Positions 13,740-20,831 of a DNA stretch of 22,103 nucleotides are shown one piece after another. A program made the translations under genes and the position numbers. Within the stretch, counting starts at the first letter, position 1; every line of letters starts with the position of its first letter. The DNA is from JBJXGF01 sp046153015. GTDB lineage: Bacteria; Actinomycetota; Acidimicrobiia; Acidimicrobiales; CAIXPF01. Under the pieces are notes generated by a model. It saw nothing but the letters and a program-made list of their open reading frames with translations. It was not told the origin of the DNA and ran no database searches. The stretch covers positions 1-22,103 of the forward strand of contig JBJXGF010000379.1 in NCBI GenBank assembly GCA_046153015.1, given 5' to 3'.

Positions 13740-14454
13740 CCACGGTGAACTCCTGGCCGGTGCAGTAGCTCGACTCGTCGCTGACGAGGAACAGCGCCAT
13801 GTTGGCGATGTCGATCGCCTCCCCGGGCCGTTTGATCGGCAGGTTGCGAACCGCCCGTTCGGGGTCGGCCATCATCGGCATGTGGGCGATCATGTCGGTG
13901 AGGATCATGCCGGGATGGATCGAGTTCACCCGGATCCCGTACCGGCCGAGCTCCTTGGCGGCGATCTTGGTCATCCCCCGAACGGCCCACTTCGTGGCGC
14001 CGTACGCCATCGAGCCGAAGCCCCCTTCGAGGCCGGCCACCGACGAGATGTTCACGATCGACCCGCCGTTGCCTGCATCGATCATCGGCTGCGCCACCGC
14101 CCGCAGGCCGAAGAACACGCCCGTCTGGTTGATGGCGATCGTGCGGTTCCACAGCTCGGTGCTGGTGTTGACCAAACGGGCCGGCTCGAAGATGCCGGCG
14201 TTGTTCACCAACACGTCGAGGCGGCCGTGCCGGGCCACCACGTCGGCCACCACGGCGGCCCACTCGTCCTCGCTCGACACGTCGTGATGGAGGTACTCGC
14301 CGCCGATCCGGCCGGCGGTCTCCTCGCCCAGCTCGTCGCGCACGTCGGTCACCACCACCTTGGCGCCGTGGCTGGCAAACAGCTCCGCCTCGGCGGCGCC
14401 CTGGCCCCGCGCGCCCCCCGTGATGATCGCCACCTTGCCCTCGAGCCCGATCAC
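13720..14454 (-). CDS. Short-chain dehydrogenase/reductase (classical SDR)
   Basis: A 244-residue NAD(P)-dependent oxidoreductase, usual size for classical SDRs. The cofactor loop is TGGARGQG (12-19), with D37 at the end of strand two favouring NAD(H). NNAG is at 84-87, the active-site Asn is N109, catalytic Ser is S138 in NISSVAG, and the Y151-x3-K155 pair is in YGATK. The C-terminus (YCTGQEFTVDGGMHG) is typical of the 3-alpha/20-beta hydroxysteroid-dehydrogenase-like group, but the alcohol or ketone substrate cannot be named. GTG at 14454 is chosen because AGGAGG lies 5 bases upstream and it begins the conserved VIGLEGKVAIITGG; an ATG at 14502 is an alternative. The last codons GGC TGA are part of a repeat hairpin. 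Confidence 0.92.
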   Translation of the reverse strand: MIGLEGKVAIITGGARGQGAAEAELFASHGAKVVVTDVRDELGEETAGRIGGEYLHHDVSSEDEWAAVVADVVARHGRLDVLVNNAGIFEPARLVNTSTELWNRTIAINQTGVFFGLRAVAQPMIDAGNGGSIVNISSVAGLEGGFGSMAYGATKWAVRGMTKIAAKELGRYGIRVNSIHPGMILTDMIAHMPMMADPERAVRNLPIKRPGEAIDIANMALFLVSDESSYCTGQEFTVDGGMHG

Positions 14455-14507
14455 GCTGGCCTCCTCGCCCCGTCCGATTCGCTGGCCGGACCCTACTCGC
14501 ACCCCGC

Positions 14508-14654
14508 CCGGCCTCAGCCGGGCTCGTCCTGGGGGCTGCGCCCCCAGACCCCATCACCGCCGGCCTCAGCCGGGCTCGTCCTGAGGGCTGCGCCCCCAGA
14601 CCCCATCACCGACCGGCTCGCTGGCGCTCCCCGGCCGGCCGGCCTCAGCCGGTG
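14508..14654 (-). repeat. Palindromic repeat copies after the sigma-factor gene
   Basis: Reading the minus strand from the sigma stop: a hairpin CCGGCTGAGGCCGG (14652-14639, containing the TGA), the core GAGCGCCAGCGAGCCGG, then GATGGGGTCTGGGGGCGCAG with its C-rich arm. A second, shorter copy follows, without the middle core, and then a third copy of the CCGGCTGAGGCCGG hairpin alone. The same cores make up the 5.26-5.64 kb array, in the same orientation relative to the upstream gene. Confidence 0.85.
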
Positions 14655-15379
14655 TGGATGCGGATGCGGAGCTGCTCCACGGTGCGGCGCAGCAGCCGGG
14701 ACACGTGCATCTGGCTGATGCCCAGCCGTTCGGCGATCTCGCTCTGGGTCAGCTCGCCGAAGAAGCGCAGCTCGAGGATGGCCCGCTCGCGTGGGGGGAG
14801 CCCGGCCAGGATGTCGCGCACGAGCAGCTCCCGTTCGACGCCCTCGTACGAGGCGTCGGCCTGGCCCGTGGCCTCGCCGAGCGTGACGCCGTCGTCGGCG
14901 CCGAAGGGCCGGTCCAGGCTGTCGGCCCGGTAGCCCTGGCCGGCGTCGAGCGCCTCGATGATCTCCTCCACCTCCGCCCCGAGCCGCGCCGCCAGCTCGG
15001 CGGTGGTCGGCGGCCGGCCGTTCTGGTGGGTGAGCTCCTCGGTGGCGCGGCGGAGCTGCCCGTGCAGCTCCTTCAAGCGGCGGGGGGTGCGCATCGCCCA
15101 GGTGTGGTCGCGGAAATGGCGCTTCAGGCGGCCGTCGATCGTGCGCCCGGCGAAGGTCGAGAACTGCACATCCCGCTCCGGGTCGAAGCGGTCCAACGCC
15201 TCGATGAGGCCGAGCACCGCCACCTGGTCGAGATCCTCCCGAGCCGCGGCCCGGCTGGCGTAGCGAGCCGCGAAGTACCGGGCCAGCGGGAGGTGCGCGG
15301 TGATCAGCTCGTCGCGCAGCTTCGGATCGCCGGTGGTGCGCAGCTGCCGGAACCGGTCCAGCACCTCCGCGCTGTCCAT
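14645..15379 (-). CDS. sigF: SigF/SigB-type stress sigma factor
   Basis: A 244-residue group 3 sigma factor of the SigB/SigF class. Region 2 has RDELITAHLPLARYFAARY, then DLDQVAVLGLIEALDRFDPE and FSTFAGRTIDGRLKRHFRDH. Region 3 has GRPPTTAELAARLG. Region 4 has LPPRERAILELRFFGELTQSE with the helix-turn-helix IAERLGISQMHVSRLLRRT. It directs RNA polymerase to stress promoters and is normally held by an RsbW-type anti-sigma factor, which is encoded immediately upstream. ATG at 15379 lies 4 bases after the rsbW stop; GTGs at 15391 and 15394 would overlap that stop and are also possible. The stop codon lies in a repeat hairpin. Confidence 0.9.
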   Translation of the reverse strand: MDSAEVLDRFRQLRTTGDPKLRDELITAHLPLARYFAARYASRAAAREDLDQVAVLGLIEALDRFDPERDVQFSTFAGRTIDGRLKRHFRDHTWAMRTPRRLKELHGQLRRATEELTHQNGRPPTTAELAARLGAEVEEIIEALDAGQGYRADSLDRPFGADDGVTLGEATGQADASYEGVERELLVRDILAGLPPRERAILELRFFGELTQSEIAERLGISQMHVSRLLRRTVEQLRIRIHTG

Positions 15380-15383
15380 GGGC

Positions 15384-15833
15384 TCAGCCACCACGCTTTC
15401 GCAGCACGAACCAGCGTCGGGCGGCGTCGCCGCCCACCTCGAACGAGTCGGTGGTGGCCGCCACGATCGCCTCCGCCATCTCGGAGAGCCGCTCGGGCCC
15501 GACCGGCCCCGTCGGGCCGGTGAGCTGAGCGCCGCTGATCTCGAGGCCGTCGCCGTCGCACCGATACGTGACGGTCAGCGCACCCCCACCGCCGTTGAGG
15601 AAGCTCACCAGCTCGTCGACCGCGATGCGAACGTCCTCCACCGCTTCGATGTCGAAGTCGAGCTCGGCGCACAACGCGGCGGCGGTGAGACGGGCCAGCC
15701 GCACGCTGTTGCCCGGGCCCTCCACCTGCAGCACGACGGTGGTGACCTCGGCCCCGCCCGCCGACGTGCCCGACCCCCCGGCGCTCCTCTCAGCCGCGCT
15801 CATCTCCGCCGCGCTCATCTCCGCCGCGCTCAT
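15384..15833 (-). CDS. rsbW: RsbW/UsfX-like anti-sigma factor (HATPase fold)
   Basis: A 149-residue protein that should bind the sigma factor encoded next to it. The segment LDFDIEAVEDVRIAVDELVSF (about 58-78) closely resembles mycobacterial UsfX (LDFDAVADLRLAVDEVC). The usual N-box Asn four residues after the Glu (E74) is Phe78 here; UsfX also lacks it, so this is a lineage trait rather than decay. Kinase activity is therefore doubtful. Its ATG (15833-15831) shares a base with the rsbV stop (TGATG), which supports that start. The N-terminus is MSAAE repeated three times, giving three in-frame ATGs (15833, 15818, 15803). Confidence 0.8.
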   Translation of the reverse strand: MSAAEMSAAEMSAAERSAGGSGTSAGGAEVTTVVLQVEGPGNSVRLARLTAAALCAELDFDIEAVEDVRIAVDELVSFLNGGGGALTVTYRCDGDGLEISGAQLTGPTGPVGPERLSEMAEAIVAATTDSFEVGGDAARRWFVLRKRGG

Positions 15834-16147
15834 CAGCTGCCGACGTTCAGCTCGTCCAGCAGGCCCGTGATCTCGATCACCCTCCGCACCGCCGAGCCCA
15901 CACCGATCATCCGGAACATGCCGCCGCCGGCGCTCACCGCGCGCTGGGCCTTGAGCAGCTCGGTGATGGCCGACGAGTCGACGAAGCTGAGCTTCGAGGC
16001 GTCGATCGTCACGTCGACCCCGGGCCGTGCGGTCAGCTCGGACATGGCCTCGGCGAAGGCGCCCGCGGTGTGTGAATCCATCTCGCCGCTCAGCTGCACC
16101 AACGCGCGCTGCTCGGTCAGCTCACCGACTGCCACCTCGAACGCCAT
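15833..16147 (-). CDS. rsbV: Anti-anti-sigma factor, STAS domain
   Basis: A 104-residue single STAS domain that frees the sigma factor by binding its anti-sigma partner. The phosphorylation loop is TIDASKLSFVDSSAITELL (48-66), with S58 or S59 as the regulatory serine; the residue after is Ala rather than the usual Gly. The rest (FRMIGVGSAVRRVIEITGLLDEL) fits the family C-terminal strand and helix. ATG at 16147 follows GAGAGG at 7 bases. It is first of the three-gene operon, coupled to the anti-sigma gene by TGATG, and is preceded by a candidate SigF-type promoter, suggesting autoregulation. Confidence 0.9.
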   Translation of the reverse strand: MAFEVAVGELTEQRALVQLSGEMDSHTAGAFAEAMSELTARPGVDVTIDASKLSFVDSSAITELLKAQRAVSAGGGMFRMIGVGSAVRRVIEITGLLDELNVGS

Positions 16148-16179
16148 GCACACACCTCTCTGCGGGGCCTGAGGCGAAC

Positions 16180-16205
16180 CTACCCCACGGGTGCGGGCGC
16201 CACGC
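16180..16205 (-). promoter_or_regulatory. Candidate SigF/SigB-type promoter of the rsbV operon
   Basis: On the minus strand GCGT (16205-16202), 16 bases, then GGGTAG (16185-16180) fits the GNNT-N14-16-GGGTA pattern of SigB/SigF promoters. It would start transcription about 25 bases before the rsbV ATG. The match is by eye and the -35 part is weakly constrained. Confidence 0.4.
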
Positions 16206-16254
16206 CTCGCCCGGCCGGGTCCGCGCCGCGAACCGGGCCCGGGTCGAGCCCGCC

Positions 16255-16280
16255 GTTTGAGCGGACGCCGCGAAGGGAAC
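16255..16280 (+). promoter_or_regulatory. Candidate SigF-like promoter of the divergent HATPase gene
   Basis: GTTT (16255-16258), 16 bases, then GGGAAC (16275-16280) resembles the mycobacterial SigF pattern GTTT-N15-17-GGGTAT, with one important mismatch in the -10. Transcription would begin near 16287, close to the ATG at 16289, so the downstream start at 16388 may be used instead. Confidence 0.25.
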
Positions 16281-16288
16281 GGAAGCCG

Positions 16289-16786
16289 ATGGTCCCAGAC
16301 GTGCATCTGTCCGCTCCTACTGAACGGGAACTACTATCTCCGGGTCTGCGTTCGCCGCCTAGCGGTTCGCCCTTCATCACCACACCGATGCCGTCATCGC
16401 CCTCGCTCACCCTGCGGCTCCCGGCGGCGCGCCCGCAGCTCGCCCTGGTGAGGGCCCTGCTCAGCGTCTGGCTCGAGGGCAACGGGTGCGCCGGTCAGCT
16501 TGTGGACGACGTGCAGCTCATCGCCACCGAGCTCGTGGCCAACGCGGTCGAGGCCTCACCGGCCGAGAGCTGCGAGGTCTGTGTGGTGCTCAGCCTGGAT
16601 CCGAAGGGGCTCGACCTGCTCGTGGAGGACGAAGGCGGCGGCTTCTCGCTGATGGACACCGCCGCCGCGCCCGGCATCAACGCGCTCCGCGGTCGGGGCT
16701 TCTTGATCGTCCGAGCCCTGACCGACGAGCTGCACGTGCGGCGCGTGGGCGATCGCACCCAGGTGGCGGTGCGCAAGCTGCGCTGA
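16289..16786 (+). CDS. HATPase-domain regulator (RsbW/serine-kinase-like)
   Basis: Up to 165 residues, with a compact histidine-kinase-like ATPase domain from about residue 38. The N-box is complete (QLIATELVANAVEAS; E81 and N85), unlike the neighbouring UsfX-like protein. G1 is VEDEGGGF and G2 GRGFLIVRAL. Such proteins are anti-sigma/serine kinases that phosphorylate STAS partners such as the adjacent rsbV product, so it could be the kinase of this switch (inference). The start is unsettled: ATG at 16289 has GGAAG very close by, whereas ATG at 16388 begins the conserved domain (132 aa) but lacks a clear ribosome site. It is divergent from the rsbV operon. Confidence 0.78.
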   Translation: MVPDVHLSAPTERELLSPGLRSPPSGSPFITTPMPSSPSLTLRLPAARPQLALVRALLSVWLEGNGCAGQLVDDVQLIATELVANAVEASPAESCEVCVVLSLDPKGLDLLVEDEGGGFSLMDTAAAPGINALRGRGFLIVRALTDELHVRRVGDRTQVAVRKLR

Positions 16787-16855
16787 GGCGGGGGGCGCCG
16801 TCAGCTTCCTTTGGGCCCTGGCCTCACCGGCGGCGCGCGTGCTTGGCTGGAGGCG

Positions 16856-18727
16856 ATGTCCTCGCCGCCGGAGCCGCCCAGAGGTGAGCGCCTCGGCGGG
16901 ATCGTGCTGCTCGTCGTGTGGATCGTCCTCGGCGTGGCCGCCGTCGGCTTCATCACCCGCGACGCCCTGCAACCGAACGAGTCCGCCACGCCCATTACGG
17001 TCAGCTACTCGCAGCTGCTGTCCGATCTCGACGCCGGCCGGCTCGCCGAGGTCGAGCTCGACGCCGAGGGCCGGGTGCGGGCGGTGCGCACCGACGGCGC
17101 CGAGCTGAAGAGCCAGATCCCCACCGCGGCCCCGCCCGAGCAGCTCCTCGACCGGCTCGTGGCCGCCCGGGTGGAGGTCACGGCCAAGGGCCCGACGAGC
17201 TCCGCCTGGGCGACCGCGCTGTGGAGCTTCGGCCCGATCCTCGCCCTGCTGGCCGTGTTCGTGTGGCTCGGCCGGCGAGGCACGGGCGGCGCGATCGGCT
17301 CGTTCTCCCGGGCCAAGGCGAAGCTGGCCGAGCAGCAGCACCCCTCGGCCAAGCTGGTCGACGTGGCCGGCTACGAGGGCGTGAAGCGGGAGGTGTTCGA
17401 GGTGGTCGACTACCTCCGCCGCCCAGAGGTGTACCACGCGGCCGGCGCGGTGGGTCCTGGCGGCGTGCTGATGGTGGGCCCGCCCGGCACCGGCAAGACG
17501 CTCCTGGCCCGGGCCATCGCCGGCGAGGCGGGCGTGCCGTTCTTCAGCGTGACCGGCTCGGCCTTCGTGGAGCTGTTCGTGGGCGTGGGCGCGGCGCGGG
17601 TGCGGGACCTGTTCGCCGAGGCGCGCAAGGCTGCCCCGGCGATCGTGTTCATCGACGAGATCGACGCGATCGGCGCCCGCCGGGGTCCACGCGCCGCGTT
17701 CACCAACGACGAGCGCGAGCAGACCCTGAACCAGCTCCTCGCCGAGATGGACGGCTTCGAGCCGGACCAGGGCGTGGTGGTGCTGGCCGCCACCAACCGC
17801 CCCGACGTGCTCGACCCGGCGTTGCTGCGCCCCGGCCGCTTCGACCGCCAGATCACCGTGCCGCTGCCGAACCAGGCCGAGCGGCTGGCCATCCTGCGCC
17901 TGCACTGCGCCGGCAAGCAGCTCGGTTCCGACGTCGCGCTCAACGCGGTGGCGAGGGCCACCCCGGGCTTCAGCGGCGCCGATCTCGCCAACTTGGCCAA
18001 CGAGGCAGCGATCAGCGCCGTGCGCGACGCCCGCGTGGTGATCTCGGCGGCCGACTTCGACGCCGCCTTCGATCGGGTGGTGCTCGGCCGGCGCGACGGC
18101 GGCAACGTGCTGCTCGCCGAGGAGAAGCAACGGGTGGCCGTGCACGAGGCCGGCCACGCGTTGGTGGCGGCGCTGAGCGCCCACGCCGACCCGGTGTCGC
18201 GGGTGTCGATCCTGCCGGCCGGCGCCGCCCTCGGGGTCACCCACCAGCTCCCGCTCGACGAACGCCACCTGTACACCGAGAGCTACCTGAACGACGTGCT
18301 CGCCGTGCGACTCGCCGGCCGGGCCGCGGAGCAGCTGGTGCTGGGCGAGGCCTCGAGCGGCGCAGCGGACGACCTGGCCGCGGCCACGGCGCTGGCGCTG
18401 CGGATGGTGCGCGAGATGGGCCTGTCGGACGGGCTGGGACCGGTTGGCTACGGGGCCGTCCGCGATGCGGAGGCGCCCGGCCTCGGCGCCGCCGCGTTCG
18501 GGCCGGCCACCCAGGAGCTGATCGACGACCAGGTGGGCCTGAAGCTCCGCACCGCGGAGCAGCGGGCGGCCGACCTGCTGAAAGTGCACCGCGCCGGCCT
18601 CGACCGCCTCGTGGCCGAGCTGATCGAGCACGAGACCCTCGACGGCGCGGCGGTGCTCGCCGCGCTCCACGAGCGCCAGAGCGGACGCGACGCGGCCCAG
18701 GCGGGGCTGGGCGAGCCGCTCACGTGA
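16856..18727 (+). CDS. ftsH: FtsH-family ATP-dependent zinc metalloprotease
   Basis: A 623-residue membrane AAA+ protease that unfolds and degrades membrane and soluble proteins as a hexamer. Membrane segments lie at about 14-34 and 120-138 with a small periplasmic-type domain between. Walker A is GPPGTGKT (208-215), pore loop FVG (241-243), Walker B VFIDEID (264-270), and the second region of homology ATNRPDVLDPALLRPGRFDR has arginine fingers R328 and R331. Zinc ligands are HEAGH (430-434) and D506 in SSGAADDL. It is slightly short at the C-terminus compared with E. coli FtsH. ATG at 16856 has GGAGG only 2 bases away, but no better start exists. It may be a second FtsH rather than the housekeeping copy. 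The end overlaps the convergent CsoR-like gene by 8 bases. Confidence 0.95.
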   Translation: MSSPPEPPRGERLGGIVLLVVWIVLGVAAVGFITRDALQPNESATPITVSYSQLLSDLDAGRLAEVELDAEGRVRAVRTDGAELKSQIPTAAPPEQLLDRLVAARVEVTAKGPTSSAWATALWSFGPILALLAVFVWLGRRGTGGAIGSFSRAKAKLAEQQHPSAKLVDVAGYEGVKREVFEVVDYLRRPEVYHAAGAVGPGGVLMVGPPGTGKTLLARAIAGEAGVPFFSVTGSAFVELFVGVGAARVRDLFAEARKAAPAIVFIDEIDAIGARRGPRAAFTNDEREQTLNQLLAEMDGFEPDQGVVVLAATNRPDVLDPALLRPGRFDRQITVPLPNQAERLAILRLHCAGKQLGSDVALNAVARATPGFSGADLANLANEAAISAVRDARVVISAADFDAAFDRVVLGRRDGGNVLLAEEKQRVAVHEAGHALVAALSAHADPVSRVSILPAGAALGVTHQLPLDERHLYTESYLNDVLAVRLAGRAAEQLVLGEASSGAADDLAAATALALRMVREMGLSDGLGPVGYGAVRDAEAPGLGAAAFGPATQELIDDQVGLKLRTAEQRAADLLKVHRAGLDRLVAELIEHETLDGAAVLAALHERQSGRDAAQAGLGEPLT

Positions 18728-19001
18728 GCTTCATGAACATGCGCTGCACGTCTTCCACGGCGAGGCCCGACTCGAGCGCCTCCTCCGGGTGCGCCAGACA
18801 CCAGGTGAGCCCGCTCGCCACCAGCTTGAAGCCGGCCTGCTCGAGCGCGCTGATCGCGGCCGAGAGCTGGGTGATCACGGCCCGGCAGTCGCGGCCCTCG
18901 GCCAGCATCGCCTGAACCCCTCGCACCTGGCCCTCGGCGCGGCGCAGCCGCTTCTGCAGGTCGTCCAGCACCTCCGGCGGCAGCTCCATGCGCCCGATCA
19001 T
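18720..19001 (-). CDS. CsoR/CstR-family repressor (DUF156)
   Basis: A 93-residue all-helical repressor. LQKRLRRAEGQVRGVQAML is the hallmark first helix. In CsoR, Cu(I) is bound by Cys-His-Cys with the cysteines 29 residues apart and His four before the second. Here C39 and C68 keep that spacing, but the His position is Gly64. Loss of the His with both Cys retained is the pattern of CstR, the persulfide sensor, so sulfur sensing is more likely than copper (inference). The start is ATG 19001 or ATG 18989 (89 aa). A dyad CATAC-N8-GTATG overlaps the upstream start. It is convergent with ftsH and divergent from a small acidic protein gene. Confidence 0.88.
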   Translation of the reverse strand: MIGRMELPPEVLDDLQKRLRRAEGQVRGVQAMLAEGRDCRAVITQLSAAISALEQAGFKLVASGLTWCLAHPEEALESGLAVEDVQRMFMKLT

Positions 19002-19016
19002 ACCGCCCCCCGTATG
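18999..19016. promoter_or_regulatory. Candidate CsoR/CstR-type operator
   Basis: A perfect dyad CATAC-N8-GTATG with a C-tract centre (CGCCCCCC) lies at the start of the CsoR-like gene. It resembles the ATAC-(G/C tract)-GTAT operators bound by CsoR-family proteins. The site could repress the regulator itself and the divergent gene at 19092. A G7/C5 inverted stretch follows at 19024-19041. Confidence 0.6.
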
Positions 19017-19091
19017 CCCGACAGGGGGGGTTGCGGCCCCCGGCTGGCGGGTATCGCTGGAGGTCCACCAACGGGAGAGGAGCGGTCTGCG

Positions 19092-19415
19092 ATGACGCCT
19101 CAGGACGAGCGAGCGGACCACACGGCGCCCGGGCGGGACGGCGGCGAGGAGCTGCCGGACGGCTACGGACATCAGCGCGCCCCCGGCTACGGCGAGGCGG
19201 AGCCCGCCGGCCCCTTCGCCGACGACGAGCCCCGCACGCCGTGGCGGGAGGAAGAAGCCTGGCGCCGCCAACTCGAGATCGTCGGCGAAGGGGAGACCGC
19301 TGCAGAAGCCGCCCTGAACAGCACGGCCGCCGCCGAAGGCGCGCTCGACAACACAGCCGCAGAAGGCGCGCTCGACGACACAGCCGCCCGGGCGCCTCGC
19401 GCGGAGCGGGGGTAG
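19092..19415 (+). CDS. Small acidic protein of unknown function
   Basis: A 107-residue hydrophilic, Asp/Glu-rich protein with no cysteine, no membrane segment and no signal peptide. The first two-thirds look disordered apart from a basic/aromatic patch PWREEEAWRRQLEIVGEGE (about 48-67). The C-terminus carries three imperfect repeats of AL(N/D)xTAA(A)EG (about 73-100). I do not recognise a family. ATG at 19092 follows GGAGAGGAG at 9 bases. It diverges from the CsoR/CstR-like repressor and lies 30 bp ahead of the amidohydrolase gene, so both may be controlled from the shared region. The repeats could also indicate recent slippage. Confidence 0.6.
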   Translation: MTPQDERADHTAPGRDGGEELPDGYGHQRAPGYGEAEPAGPFADDEPRTPWREEEAWRRQLEIVGEGETAAEAALNSTAAAEGALDNTAAEGALDDTAARAPRAERG

Positions 19416-19445
19416 CGTCCGGGGCAGACGACGAGGGGGGGCGCC

Positions 19446-20822
19446 ATGGTGGGAACGCAGGAGGGCAGGCTGCTGCTCACCAACGCTCGGCTGGTCGACG
19501 GGATCGCCGATCAGCCGAGGGAACGGACCTCGATCCTGATCGAGGGCGAGCGGATCCGAGCCGTGGAGGCCGACGGGGCGGGCGCGCCGGCGGGCGCGGA
19601 GGTCGTCGATCTCGGCGGCGCCACCGTGCTCCCGGGGCTGATCGACACACACGTGCACGCCACGATGATGGATCGCGAGAGCCTGCCGCTGTTCCTCGCC
19701 GCCGGGGTCACCTCGGCGCGCGACGTGGGCGGGCGGCTCGACAAGGTGCTCACGCTGCGCGCCGAGCTGGCCGAGGGGTCGCTGCTCGGACCCCGTCTCT
19801 ACGTCTGCGGCCCGCTGCACGACGGGCCCGACGCCAGCTTCCCCGCCCACTCGCCCCTCGGCGAGATCCTCGACTCGATCCCCTCGCCCGAGCACGTGCC
19901 GGCCAAGATCGGCCCGCTGCTCGAGGCCGGCGTCGACGCGGTCAAGCTGTACTTCACGCTGCCGCCGGACACGGCGAAGGCGGTGATCCGCTACGTCGAC
20001 GGCCGGGCGCCGATCACCGGGCACCTCGGCTACAGCGTCTCCCGCGAGCTGATCGAGGCCGGCCTCGACGGCCTGGAGCACGTGTGGATCTCGCCGTACA
20101 ACGACTTCTGCCCACTGGAGATGCGTTTCGGGCCCGGCCTGGCCGTGTCCTCGATGATGGACCGGGCGTTCTGGTCGCTCACCATGCAGGGCTGGGTGCA
20201 GGCGGACCTCCACTCGGAGTCGGCCAAGGCGTGGTTCGGGGCGATGGTCGAGCGCCAGGTGCACCTCGGCACCACGCTCGACCTGCTGTGGGTGGCCAAA
20301 TGCGGTCTGGACCAGGCGATGGCCGACCCGCACCGCCGCTACATCCCGCCCATGGCGATGGCCCGCCAGCGCCGGGTGGCCGCCCGCACCGGCGAACGGC
20401 CCGGATGGGACGTGCACCCCGGCTTCGACCTCGAGCTCGGCGCCCGGGCGTTGGAGCGCCACCAGGAGGTCACCCGCCTGCTCCACGAGGCGGGCGGGCT
20501 GGTGGTGGGCGGCACCGACTGCGGGGGCCTCGCCTACCCGCCGCCCGGCTTCGCGCTGCAACGGGAGGTGCAGCTGCTCGCCGAGGCGATCGGGTCGATG
20601 GCCGCGTTCAAGGCGGTGACCTCCACCGCCGCCCGCTGCCTGCGCAAGGAGGCCGACGTGGGCAGCGTGGCGCCGGGGCGCTACGCCGACCTGCTCGTGG
20701 TGGACGGCGACCCGCTCGCCGATCCGACGCTGCTCACGCGTCTGCGCACCGTGTACCGCGGCGGCGTGGCCCACGATCCCCAGGAGCTGCTGGCGAAGGT
20801 CCCGCTCGCCGACGCGGCCTGA
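19446..20822 (+). CDS. Amidohydrolase family protein (imidazolonepropionase/prolidase-like)
   Basis: A 458-residue metal-dependent hydrolase. The N-terminal sandwich (LLLTNARLVDGI) leads to LPGLIDTHVH with metal ligands H69 and H71. K167 in AVKLYF is the likely carboxylated lysine. H193 in TGHLGYS and H212 in LEHVW are further ligands, and D358 in GGTDCGG is the catalytic Asp. The tail (VAPGRYADLLVVDGDPL) closes the sandwich. All metal positions are present, so it should be active; the substrate could be a cyclic amide, dipeptide or other amide and is not predictable. ATG at 19446 has a G-rich site upstream. It follows the small acidic gene by 30 bp in the same direction. Its 3' end faces the remnant at 20832, with a CCGGCCGG palindrome between. 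Confidence 0.88.
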   Translation: MVGTQEGRLLLTNARLVDGIADQPRERTSILIEGERIRAVEADGAGAPAGAEVVDLGGATVLPGLIDTHVHATMMDRESLPLFLAAGVTSARDVGGRLDKVLTLRAELAEGSLLGPRLYVCGPLHDGPDASFPAHSPLGEILDSIPSPEHVPAKIGPLLEAGVDAVKLYFTLPPDTAKAVIRYVDGRAPITGHLGYSVSRELIEAGLDGLEHVWISPYNDFCPLEMRFGPGLAVSSMMDRAFWSLTMQGWVQADLHSESAKAWFGAMVERQVHLGTTLDLLWVAKCGLDQAMADPHRRYIPPMAMARQRRVAARTGERPGWDVHPGFDLELGARALERHQEVTRLLHEAGGLVVGGTDCGGLAYPPPGFALQREVQLLAEAIGSMAAFKAVTSTAARCLRKEADVGSVAPGRYADLLVVDGDPLADPTLLTRLRTVYRGGVAHDPQELLAKVPLADAA

Positions 20823-20831
20823 CCGGCCGGC

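Noticed and set aside
15384..15833. Anti-sigma gene as a pseudogene because the N-box Asn is missing
   Set aside because: Mycobacterial UsfX lacks the same residue, the frame is intact and the gene is coupled to its neighbours.
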